DNA from: RYN-133 sp963754285 | GTDB lineage: Bacteria > Actinomycetota > Actinomycetes > Mycobacteriales > Jatrophihabitantaceae | DNA length: 64,000 nucleotides | Assembly (NCBI GenBank): GCA_963754285.1 | Contig: CAVWFN010000006.1 | Location: 434,001-498,000, forward strand | Reading direction: 5' to 3' | In this document: in pieces, positions 10,099-18,155 of the stretch | How the letters are laid out: each line of letters opens with the position of its first letter | Numbering within the stretch: position 1 is the stretch's first letter | Notes under the pieces: generated by a model | The model's input: only the letters and a program-made list of their open reading frames with translations | Databases searched by the model: none | Told to the model about the DNA's origin: nothing | Made by a program: the position numbers and the translations under genes

Positions 10099-10971
10099 CT
10101 AGAACTTCGCCGCTTCGGGGACGATCTTCTCGCCGAAGAGTTCGACAAGCTTGACCGGCTCGTTGCCGGCGGCGCGCGTGTGCACGTGCTGCACGCCGAG
10201 CCCGGCCAGGCGCTGCAGTTCCGTGAGCACCGCGTCGGCCTTCTCACCGTTCGGACCGAGATCGAGCGGCATCATCACTGTCTTTTCGATGTCGTCATAG
10301 TTGCGACCGACGTCGCTGCAGTGCTGACGCAGCACGTCGAGCTTGTGCTCGAGCTCCGGCCCCGCGAACAGGTTGCAGGCGTCGGCGTACTGGGCGACCA
10401 GGCGCAACGTCTTCTTCTCGCCACCTCCGCCGATCAGGATCCGCGGATGCGGACGCTGCAACGACTGCGGGACGTTCATCGTGCGGCCGAGGTGGTAGTG
10501 CTTGCCGTCGTAGGCGCCGTCGTCGTCGCTCCACATCTGCAAGGAGATCTGCAGCGCCTCTTCGAGCCGCTCGAACCGCTCCGCGGTGGGCGGGAACGGC
10601 AGGCCGAGCCCGTGCGACTCCTCGTCGTTCCATGCCGCACCGATGCCGAGCCATGCACGGCCACCGGAGAGGACGTCGAGCGTCGTGACGCACTTGGCGA
10701 GCAGACCGGGCTCGCGGTAGACGACCGCGGTGACCCAGGCGAGCAGGTCGATGCGCTTGGTGACGGCCGCGAGGTACCCGAGCGTCGTGTACGCCTCGAG
10801 CATGTCGTCTTCGATCGGCCCGACCGGACGGATCTGCCAGACGTGGTCCATCACCGACAGCTTGCTGAAGCCGGCGTCTTCTACTGCCACCGCGAGTTCG
10901 CGCAGATCGGACGCCATGGTCGTGGGCCCGCCGGGCCAGGTGAAGTTGGGGACGTGGATGCCGAGTTCCAT
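10099..10971 (-). CDS. LLM class F420-dependent oxidoreductase
   Basis: A 290-residue TIM-barrel oxidoreductase of the luciferase-like superfamily, in actinobacteria usually using F420. It starts MELGIHVPNFTW and contains SVMDHVWQI and the late-barrel cofactor segment HPRILIGGGGEKKT. The ATG at 10971 is chosen because the upstream frame runs into the inverted-repeat region and reads as non-protein. It stands alone on the minus strand; the substrate is unknown. Confidence 0.9.
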   Translation of the reverse strand: MELGIHVPNFTWPGGPTTMASDLRELAVAVEDAGFSKLSVMDHVWQIRPVGPIEDDMLEAYTTLGYLAAVTKRIDLLAWVTAVVYREPGLLAKCVTTLDVLSGGRAWLGIGAAWNDEESHGLGLPFPPTAERFERLEEALQISLQMWSDDDGAYDGKHYHLGRTMNVPQSLQRPHPRILIGGGGEKKTLRLVAQYADACNLFAGPELEHKLDVLRQHCSDVGRNYDDIEKTVMMPLDLGPNGEKADAVLTELQRLAGLGVQHVHTRAAGNEPVKLVELFGEKIVPEAAKF

Positions 10972-11003
10972 GATCTCGACGCTAGTACGGGCTTGGTAGC
11001 GCC

Positions 11004-11105
11004 GACTTTGCATGCGGCAACGTCGTCCCCCACCGACTTTGCACCCGGCAATGTCGCTGAAAGCGACCTCGCGGCAGGGGTCAGCGACATTGCCGGGTGC
11101 AAAGT
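11004..11105. repeat. Perfect 25 bp inverted repeat plus a degenerate third copy of its arm
   Basis: Arms 11036-11060 and 11081-11105 are perfect 25-base complements around a 20-base spacer. A degenerate direct copy of the left arm (3 differences in about 22) lies at 11004-11025. The arm core ACTTTGCACCCGGCAATG resembles the hairpin arm at 824-848, suggesting a dispersed hairpin family. It lies between the DUF3237 stop and the LLM start, so it may terminate the upstream minus-strand operon. Confidence 0.75.
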
Positions 11106-11133
11106 GCGAGGGACAACGCTGGAACACGCGAAG

Positions 11134-11550
11134 TCAGCGCAGCTCGTAGAACTCGTACACGAGTTCCGAGTTCTCACGGATCCCCTTGCCGACCGCCTGG
11201 ATCGTGTTGAGCCAACCCAGTTCCGGATCGTCGGTCTCGAAGGTCGGCGTCACGAAGACGGGAGCGCCCGTGGCCGGCAGCGCCGCAGCCTTGCCGCGGT
11301 ACGTGATCGCGAGCGAGTGACCCGACGGCGTCGCCAGCAGCAAGCGCGCGTCGACGCTCACGCTGCCATCGCCGTGCAGAGTCAGCCAGTCGCTGGACGT
11401 CCCGGCTTGGGACGCGTGGACGCGGTCGCCGTCGAGCTCGCACGTGGCCGCCTCGCCGACCAGTCGCGAGCCGGCCGGAATGGCGTCGAGGCGGGTCTGC
11501 TTCTCGATCGTGATGCGCAGCGTTGCCAGTGGGACGAGATCGATGCTCAC
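11134..11550 (-). CDS. DUF3237 domain-containing protein
   Basis: A 138-residue protein matching the DUF3237 family (small beta-barrel proteins of unknown function). Diagnostic pieces are GDGSVSVDARLLLAT in the middle and FVTPTFETDDPELGWLN near the C-terminus. Its ATG overlaps the stop of the upstream GH18 gene by four bases (ATGA), so it is the last gene of that operon. No signal peptide is seen, unlike its upstream neighbour. Confidence 0.88.
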   Translation of the reverse strand: MSIDLVPLATLRITIEKQTRLDAIPAGSRLVGEAATCELDGDRVHASQAGTSSDWLTLHGDGSVSVDARLLLATPSGHSLAITYRGKAAALPATGAPVFVTPTFETDDPELGWLNTIQAVGKGIRENSELVYEFYELR

Positions 11551-12677
11551 CCTGAGAAATTCTGCCGTGCGACCGAAAGCAGCGGGTCACGGTGTCCGGC
11601 GGGGGCCGAGCGAAGGTGTCCTTCGTTGACCGTCCACACGATCAGCGAGCCGAGGCCATGAGCCTTCGCCCATTTCGCCTTCGCGGTGATCGAGCGCTGG
11701 TCCTCGTACGAGACGTAGGTGCACTTCTGCGGACCGTGGGGTTTCGCGTAGCTGAGGTACGACGCCTGCGCCGACTTGTCGAACTTGTAGTTCGCCTTCG
11801 TCACGTAGTTGTTGTGGATGTTGATCCAGCTCATCACGTTGTCGTCGGCGACCTCGTGAGAACCGGCAAGACTCTGCCGCGGTCCGGTGACCTTCCCGGT
11901 CCAGCACATCCCGTAGAAGCCGATGCCGACGCCCAGCTTGCTCGCCGGGATCCCCACTGCGCGGTAGGACCTGACGCTCACGTCGACAGCAGTGGGCGTG
12001 CTCGGCCCGGCCCCGGTCAATGCGGACGAGTGCCAGCTGCGCCAGCCGGACGCCGCGTACGCCATGCCGTAGGTCATGACATCGATCCGGTTGAGCTTGT
12101 GCGACAGCGAGCCGAGGAAGCCCGGCGCCTTCGGGAACGTCCTCGACGTCGGGTCGACCGGCATCGTCAGAACCGCATTGGGCAGCCTCGCGCGAAGCAT
12201 GTTCACCAACGCTGTGATGTGGGGCGAGTCGCCGTTGTTGATCGGCTCCCAGTCGAGGTCGAGCCCCGCGTAACCGAACTTGCGCATCGTGGCGACCAGG
12301 TTGTTCACGAGGGCAGACAGGTGATTCGACGCGGCCGCCGCGAACGCGTTGTGCTCGCCCGCGCCGCCGATCATCAACATGGGCACGACATGGTGCTGCT
12401 TCGCCAACCGGGCGAGGTTCTTCGCCATCGCCGGACCCTGCCTCGCGTCGATGTCGAAAGTCGTATCGAGTGTTCCGTCCGAGCGCGGCGTGACCGGGCC
12501 GACGACCAGATGCGTGAGCGAGTGCCACCCGATCTGGTTCGCCGGCATCAGGTTGCGCTGGTAGCCGACGTAGTAACCCATCACCCACCGCGTGGGCGTC
12601 GCCGCGGCGTCGGCGGTGCTTGCCAGCGCGGGCAGCGCACTGGCCGCGAGCATCACCGCAAGAACGAATCGCTTCAT
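11547..12677 (-). CDS. Secreted glycoside hydrolase family 18 (chitinase-like)
   Basis: A 376-residue exported GH18 protein. A signal peptide (MKRFVLAVMLAAS to about residue 25) is followed by a TIM barrel with the catalytic motif GLDLDWEP (about 143-150), in which the Glu is the proton donor. Substrate-side residues MTYGMAYA and a C-terminal IVWTVNEG strand fit the family. It may act on chitin or peptidoglycan-like GlcNAc polymers. GGGGAGGG lies just before the ATG at 12677. It is 18 bases from the VWA gene upstream and overlaps DUF3237 downstream. Confidence 0.9.
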   Translation of the reverse strand: MKRFVLAVMLAASALPALASTADAAATPTRWVMGYYVGYQRNLMPANQIGWHSLTHLVVGPVTPRSDGTLDTTFDIDARQGPAMAKNLARLAKQHHVVPMLMIGGAGEHNAFAAAASNHLSALVNNLVATMRKFGYAGLDLDWEPINNGDSPHITALVNMLRARLPNAVLTMPVDPTSRTFPKAPGFLGSLSHKLNRIDVMTYGMAYAASGWRSWHSSALTGAGPSTPTAVDVSVRSYRAVGIPASKLGVGIGFYGMCWTGKVTGPRQSLAGSHEVADDNVMSWINIHNNYVTKANYKFDKSAQASYLSYAKPHGPQKCTYVSYEDQRSITAKAKWAKAHGLGSLIVWTVNEGHLRSAPAGHRDPLLSVARQNFSG

Positions 12678-12695
12678 GAACCCTCCCCTTGCGGG

Positions 12696-14084
12696 TCAGA
12701 CTAGGTCACGCACAAACCCCGCCAGCTGCGCAAGATTGCGACATTCGACCATCGGCATAACCCGTCCGAAATCGTCAGCGACGGAATCTCCCGTGTCCCA
12801 CGCCGATCGCCGCTCCGGGTTGAGCCAGTACGCGCGGCGTGCGCGGCCGGCCATGTCGCGCAGCACCGGCAGGGCCGGATCGCCGTAGTTGGATCGCGCA
12901 TCACCGAGCACGAGCAACGACGTGCGCGCGGTGATCGCGTCGAGGTGGTGCTCGTGGAAGATCTCGAACGCCCGCCCGTAGTCGGTGCGTCCGTACCAGC
13001 CGCGCACGTTCGCCTCGGACGCGAGACGGGTCACCGACTCGACGAGATCCGCGCCCGGCCGGAAGAAATCGGTGACCTCATCCAGGTCGTCGACGAACGC
13101 GAACACTCGCACACGGGTGAACTGCTCGCGCAGCGCGTAGACGAGCAGCAACGTGAAGTGCGCGAACGACGTCACCGATTCGCTCACGTCGCACAGGATC
13201 ACCAGATCGGTCTTGCGTGGACGGCGCGGGCGATGGTGCGTCTCCATCGGAATCCCGCCTGCCGACAGCGACGCACGGATCGTGCGGCGGAAATCGAGCT
13301 GACCACGTCGTCCGTGCCGGTGCTCGATCGCGAGTCGCGCGGCCATTCGGCGCGCAAGCGGTTGGATCTCGCGCCGGATCGCGGCGAGGTCGTTGCGGGT
13401 CGCACTGAGCAGGTCGATGCGATCGATACTCGGACGCACCGCACTCTTCGCGATCCGTTCGCGTCCGGACTCGGCCGCAAGCCGGCGCTGCACCTCGGTG
13501 TCGAGCATCGCGCGGAACCGGTCGATGCGTGCGCCCAGCATCGTGCGGGCATTGCGCTCGGCGAGCGGGTCGTCATCGTCACTGCCGAACAAAGCCTGCT
13601 CGAGCAGCCCGGCCATCAATGTCTGCGGCGAGATGCGTGTCTGCGCTGCGTAGCTCGACCACGACTGGGTGCCTGGCAGCCGTCCCGCGACCGCTCCGAA
13701 CCGCCCGACTCCCTCGCGCGCGAGCTGGGTCAACAGTTGTTCGTCGCCCTCGCGCAGCGCATTGGCCAGGGCCTCGCGGAACGCGACGAGGTCCGGGTCG
13801 TCACGCCGAAAGGTCGACAGGGCGTGATCCGGATCAGCCGACGGCGGCGCGGCGGCATTGCCGAGGACTGCCGGGAAGTAGAGATCGAAGAGCGTGTCGA
13901 ACGCCGGCCGGTCGGTGTGCCGTTTGACCAGCGCTGCCGCGTACGCATCGCGCACCTGATCGCGGGCGAGCAGGTCGACGACGTTGAGTGCACCCGCGGC
14001 GTCGATGTCCTCGGCGACCGACACGGCCAGGCCCGCGTCGCGCAGCGCGACGACGAACTCGTGGTGGCGGTCGACAAAGCTCAT
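12696..14084 (-). CDS. CoxE-like VWA domain protein
   Basis: A 462-residue protein of the CoxE/VWA group that partners MoxR AAA+ ATPases. The C-terminal von Willebrand A domain carries a MIDAS-type metal site (ILCDVSESVTSF, about 295-306) and the paired VFAFVDDLDEVTDFF strand. The N-terminal half is the helical CoxE region. It starts nine bases after the MoxR stop, so the pair is cotranscribed. In known systems such pairs act as chaperones that insert metal cofactors or remodel targets; which enzyme is served here is unknown, as no molybdenum hydroxylase genes are adjacent. Confidence 0.9.
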   Translation of the reverse strand: MSFVDRHHEFVVALRDAGLAVSVAEDIDAAGALNVVDLLARDQVRDAYAAALVKRHTDRPAFDTLFDLYFPAVLGNAAAPPSADPDHALSTFRRDDPDLVAFREALANALREGDEQLLTQLAREGVGRFGAVAGRLPGTQSWSSYAAQTRISPQTLMAGLLEQALFGSDDDDPLAERNARTMLGARIDRFRAMLDTEVQRRLAAESGRERIAKSAVRPSIDRIDLLSATRNDLAAIRREIQPLARRMAARLAIEHRHGRRGQLDFRRTIRASLSAGGIPMETHHRPRRPRKTDLVILCDVSESVTSFAHFTLLLVYALREQFTRVRVFAFVDDLDEVTDFFRPGADLVESVTRLASEANVRGWYGRTDYGRAFEIFHEHHLDAITARTSLLVLGDARSNYGDPALPVLRDMAGRARRAYWLNPERRSAWDTGDSVADDFGRVMPMVECRNLAQLAGFVRDLV

Positions 14085-14093
14085 TCGGGGTGC

Positions 14094-14972
14094 TCAGTCG
14101 TCGACAGCGGGGAGGTCGAGTTCCTTCGCCGCCCGGGTGTGGTCGGCGATGTGTTTGAGCACCACGCCGAGCGTCGCGGCCACAGCCGGGCCGTCGAGGT
14201 TGTCGATCCCGAGTGCGAGCAGCGTGCGTGCCCAATCGATCGACTCGGCAAGCGAGGGCGACTTGCGCAGCTCGAGCGTGCGCAGGGTCGCGGCCGCCCG
14301 TGCGATCTGCTCGGCAAGCGCGCGCTCGAGACCCGGGACGCGCTCGAGCAGGATGTCGCGCTCACGTTCCGGCGAAGGGTAGTCGAGATAGAGGTAGAGG
14401 CAGCGCCGCTTCAGCGCCTCGGACAGCTCGCGGTTCGCGTTCGACGTCAGGACGACGAACGGCCGGCGCGTCGCCGTCACCGTCCCCATCTCCGGGATCG
14501 TCACCTGGAAGTCGGAGAGCACTTCGAGCAACAGCGCCTCGACCTCGACATCGGTTTTGTCGATCTCGTCGACCAGCAGGACCGTGCGCTCGTCGCGGCG
14601 AATCGCGCCGAGCAGCGGACGGGTGAGCAGGAACTCCTCGGTGAAGATGTCGTCGTGGGTCTGCTCCCACGCCTGGTCGGACGGGGCGGCCTGGATGCGC
14701 AGCAGCTGCTTCTTGTAGTTCCACTCATACAGCGCGCGCGCCTCGTCCAGCCCCTCGTAGCACTGCAGCCGGATCAGTTCCGAACCCGTGCAGGCCGACA
14801 CCGCCTTGGCGAGTTCGGTCTTGCCGACGCCGGCCGGCCCCTCGACGAGCAGTGCCCGCTCGAGCGCGCCGGCCAGGAACACCGTCGTGGCGGTCGCCGA
14901 ATCGGCGAGGTAGCCGACCGACGCGAGCCGGGTTCGGGCGTCTTCGGGCGTGGCGAACACGGGGTCGGGCAT
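14094..14972 (-). CDS. MoxR family AAA+ ATPase
   Basis: A 292-residue AAA+ ATPase. Walker A is EGPAGVGKTEL (about residue 45), Walker B is LLVDEIDKTD (about 130), and sensor 1 lies in VLTSNANRELSEALKRRC with the arginine finger region following. It is probably a cytosolic ATP-driven chaperone for the CoxE-like VWA protein encoded directly downstream. A 35-base gap separates it from the 98-residue gene upstream, likely the same operon. Confidence 0.93.
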   Translation of the reverse strand: MPDPVFATPEDARTRLASVGYLADSATATTVFLAGALERALLVEGPAGVGKTELAKAVSACTGSELIRLQCYEGLDEARALYEWNYKKQLLRIQAAPSDQAWEQTHDDIFTEEFLLTRPLLGAIRRDERTVLLVDEIDKTDVEVEALLLEVLSDFQVTIPEMGTVTATRRPFVVLTSNANRELSEALKRRCLYLYLDYPSPERERDILLERVPGLERALAEQIARAAATLRTLELRKSPSLAESIDWARTLLALGIDNLDGPAVAATLGVVLKHIADHTRAAKELDLPAVDD

Positions 14973-15007
14973 GCCACCGACGATGGCACACCGGCTGTGC
15001 GCGTGGG

Positions 15008-15304
15008 TCAGGAGGCGGTCGCGAGGTGCCAGGCGACCTCGTCCGGGGTCTCGGCGACGATCAGCCGCTCGAAGGCCGTCTCGGCCTCGCTGTCACCGAC
15101 GTAGGCCCACAGCGTGATCTGCTCACCGGCACGGCGGGCGACCCACCACCGGCCGCGGGCGCTGATCAGGACGAGTTCGTCGCTGTCGTCGCCGCGCACC
15201 CGCCAGGCCTGACGGATCACCTCGACACCCTCGACCGGACGGCCGAGCATCGCTGCGCGCAACTGGCTGGGGGTCACCGTCCGAGGACGGCGCGATGCAG
15301 ACAT
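15008..15304 (-). CDS. Hypothetical 98-residue protein
   Basis: I do not recognise this protein. It starts with ATG at 15304 after a GGAAAGG ribosome site and encodes MSASRRPRTVTPSQLRAAM followed by an alternating strand-rich region (DELVLISARGRWWVARR, then ITLWAYVG) and a short acidic helical tail. It is soluble, without signal or membrane segment. As first gene before moxR it may belong to the MoxR/VWA/GH18 operon. It diverges from the aminotransferase at 15383 across 78 bases that must hold both promoters. Confidence 0.7.
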   Translation of the reverse strand: MSASRRPRTVTPSQLRAAMLGRPVEGVEVIRQAWRVRGDDSDELVLISARGRWWVARRAGEQITLWAYVGDSEAETAFERLIVAETPDEVAWHLATAS

Positions 15305-15382
15305 TGTGGAACCTTTCCGGCGGCTGCCGGTGCTATACCCGCATTCGGGCCACCTCTCCCGCCTGCATGAAAGAGTGCACGC

Positions 15383-16582
15383 ATGGCGCTGGATGTAGAC
15401 ACCGTTCGGTCGCATTTCCCGGCTCTGGCTGCCGGCGCGGCGCACTTCGACGGTCCCGGCGGGTCGCAGACTCCCGACGTCGTGGCCGATGCCGTTCGCG
15501 CCACCCTCGTCTCGGCGATTGCGAACCGCGGCAGCGTCACCGACGCCGAACGCACGGCCGAGACGGTGGTCCAGAACGCCCGCGCCGCGATGGCCGACCT
15601 GCTTGCCGCCCGTCCGGATGGCGTCGTCTTCGGACGCAGCATGACTGCGCTGACGTTCGATCTCGCGCGCACGCTGGCCAAGACCTGGCGCCAGGGCGAC
15701 GAGATCGTGGTGACCCGGCTCGATCACGACGCGAATGTGCGGCCGTGGGTCATCGCGGCCGAACGCGCCGGCGCCACGATCCGCTTCGCCGACTTCGACA
15801 CCGAGACCGCCGAGCTCACTGCGTCCGACATCGCCGCACAGCTCTCGGCGCACACCCGGCTGGTAGCAGTCACCGGAGCATCGAACCTGTTCGGCACCCG
15901 CCCCGACATCGTGACGATCGCCGACCTGGTGCACGACGCCGGCGCGTTGCTGTTCGTCGACGGGGTGCACCTGACCGCGCACGCGTCGGTCGACATCGAC
16001 GCACTCGGCGCCGACCTGTTCGCGTGCTCGCCGTACAAGTTCTTCGGCCCGCACTGCGGAGTGCTCGCCGCCGATCCCGGGCTGCTCGAGCAGCTGCACC
16101 CCGACAAGCTCGCCCCGTCCAGCGACGCGGTTCCCGAACGGTTCGAGCTCGGGACGCTGCCTTACGAACTGATGGCCGGGACGAGCGCGGCGGTCGACTT
16201 CATCGCGGGCCTGGGCGGCGACGGCTCGTCGCGCCGCGAACGGCTCGTGACGTCCATGGCGCTGATCGAGCAGCACGAGGACGGGCTGCGCGAGCGCATC
16301 GAGAAGGGCGTCGCCGACCTGCCCGGGGTGACGCTGCGCTCACGTGCCGCCCGCCGCACGCCGACACTGCTGTTCACCTTCGCCGACCGCAGCGCCGACG
16401 ACGCCTACCGCTTCCTCGCCGAACGCGGGGTGAACGCGCCGGCCGGCACGTTCTACGCCTACGAGGCCGCCCGCCACGCCGGCCTGTGGCCGCAGGGTGG
16501 GCTGCGCGTCGGGCTCGCTCCCTACAGCAGCGACGCCGACGTCGACCGGCTACTTGACGGTCTCACGGCCTTCACGTCCTGA
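15383..16582 (+). CDS. Cysteine desulfurase-like protein (class V aminotransferase)
   Basis: A 399-residue PLP enzyme of the cysteine desulfurase-like group (TIGR01976 type). The N-terminal HFDGPGGSQTP, the aspartate strand LLFVDGVHLTAH and the PLP-lysine segment ACSPYKFFGPHCG (about 215) are clear. The mobile-loop cysteine typical of IscS/SufS is not evident, so true sulfur transfer to a scaffold is doubtful; a lyase or sulfur role is possible. No suf or isc genes are adjacent. Confidence 0.9.
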   Translation: MALDVDTVRSHFPALAAGAAHFDGPGGSQTPDVVADAVRATLVSAIANRGSVTDAERTAETVVQNARAAMADLLAARPDGVVFGRSMTALTFDLARTLAKTWRQGDEIVVTRLDHDANVRPWVIAAERAGATIRFADFDTETAELTASDIAAQLSAHTRLVAVTGASNLFGTRPDIVTIADLVHDAGALLFVDGVHLTAHASVDIDALGADLFACSPYKFFGPHCGVLAADPGLLEQLHPDKLAPSSDAVPERFELGTLPYELMAGTSAAVDFIAGLGGDGSSRRERLVTSMALIEQHEDGLRERIEKGVADLPGVTLRSRAARRTPTLLFTFADRSADDAYRFLAERGVNAPAGTFYAYEAARHAGLWPQGGLRVGLAPYSSDADVDRLLDGLTAFTS

Positions 16583-16688
16583 TCATCTCTTGATCGAAAC
16601 CGTCTCATACGTTGCAGCCTCGGATCTGGATACCTGAGGCAAGACCGGAGAGTCTCAACTGGACTCAACGAACGAAACGGGCAGCACC

Positions 16689-18111
16689 ATGCGCTTTGGC
16701 AAGGCGACCGCGTTCCCGCGCGTCCCGAAGCTGCCCAAGGTGCGCCCGCCGCGGCTGCACCAGCCGACCTTCCACGTCACCGCGATGGTGGCAGTCGTTG
16801 CGATCGTCAGCGCCGTCGCCGCGACCTCACCCGCGCCGTCGGGATCGTTGGTGCGCGGCGCGACCCGTCCCGCCGCAGCGATCAGCGCGCAGCAACCGCT
16901 CGGGTCCGACTCGTCCAGCGCGCCCGTGTACGGCGAGCCGACCATGACGACGACCGTGGCTCCGCCCGCCGGCACCGCGGTGACGACCGGGCCCGGGCAA
17001 CACGCAGACGGTGGTGTTCAACGACCCGAACGGCAACGTCCAGCTCGCCTCGCCGTTGGCCGGCGACGGCATTCCGGTCACGGCCCTCGAGGCTTATCAG
17101 GACGCCGCGAACTCGGCGAACGTGGCGCACCCCGACTGCCACATGCCGTGGCCCCTGCTCGCGGGGATCGGCCGCGTCGAGTCCGACCACGGCCGGTACG
17201 GCGGCGCGATCCTGCGCCCGGACGGCACCTCGTCGAAGCCGATCATCGGTCCCGCGCTCAATGGCGACGGCACCGAACTGGTGACCGACACCGATCACGG
17301 CACGCTCGACGGTGACCCGGTCTACGACCGCGCGGTCGGGCCGATGCAGTTCATCCCCTCGACCTGGGCCATCTACGGCGCCGACGGCAACGGCGACGGG
17401 ATCAAGGATCCGTTCAACATCTTCGACGCCGCGCTGGCCGCCGCGAACTACCTCTGCATCGCCGGCGGCGACCTGAGCACGACAGCCGGGCAGACCCGCG
17501 CGGTGCTCACGTACAACCACTCCACCGCTTACCTGGACGAGGTGCTGAGCCTCGAACACACCTACGCCAGCGGCGAGCCGGGCCTGGTCATCCCGGACGC
17601 GCCGACGGTCGTCCCGCCGGTGCCCACGAAGGCACCCGGTGGGAACCCGGCGCCGCCGCCGGTCAACCCCGGCCCGCCACTCTCGGGCGGCCCCCCACCG
17701 ACGAAGAAGCCGAAACCCAGCCCGTCCGGGTCGACGCACCCGACTCCCAGCCACAGCCCGTCCACCTCGGGGTCGCCGTCGCCGAGCGACTCTCCCAGTG
17801 ACCCGCCCACCGACACCGGGACGCCGAGCGACACCCCGACCGACACGCCCTCGGACACTCCGACCGACACCCCGAGCGACAGCCCGACCGACTCGCCGAG
17901 CGGCAGCGCGTCCGACAACGCCACGGCGCCAGACTCGTGCTCCTCGACGCCCAGTGATTCGGCGGGCCCGAACGATTCGGGTGCGTCCACCGACGGCGCG
18001 AGCGACGGCGCGCAGACCGCAAGCCCGGCGCTGACCGCCCAGGTCGCCGAGGCCAATGACGTCTCTTCGGCCGGATCCAGCGCCTCGGCGGCCGACGCGA
18101 CGAGCTGCTGA
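16689..18111 (+). CDS. Secreted lytic transglycosylase with Ser/Thr/Pro tail, reading frame interrupted near 17000
   Basis: The N-terminus (MRFGKATAFPRV, one membrane or signal segment at about residues 30-48) is in one frame from 16689; the catalytic part continues in the next frame from about 17000. The join falls at GACCGGGCCCGGGCAAC, where removing one G restores TTGPGNTQTVVF. The downstream frame has the transglycosylase core: LLAGIGRVESDHGRYGG with the catalytic Glu, AVGPMQFIPSTWAIYG and NYLCIAGGD. It ends in about 150 residues of Pro/Ser/Thr/Asp-rich repeats (PSDTPTDTP). The GTG at 17011 alone would give a protein without export signal. A sequence error or a recent frameshift are both possible. 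The enzyme would cleave glycan strands of peptidoglycan. Confidence 0.8.
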
Positions 18112-18155
18112 TCACGGCTTCGAGCCTCAGTTACACCGAGGTTCCGCCGATGTGA

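Noticed and set aside
16583..16688. Possible c-di-AMP riboswitch in the 106-base leader of the transglycosylase gene
   Set aside because: Small dyads (GCCTC/GAGGC and GAGTC/GACTC) are present, but I cannot find the conserved ydaO core elements, so only an unspecified leader remains.
17750..18060. The PSDTPTDTP-rich DNA as a CRISPR or tandem array
   Set aside because: The periodicity comes from the low-complexity Ser/Thr/Pro/Asp coding repeat in one frame; spacers and conserved repeats are absent.
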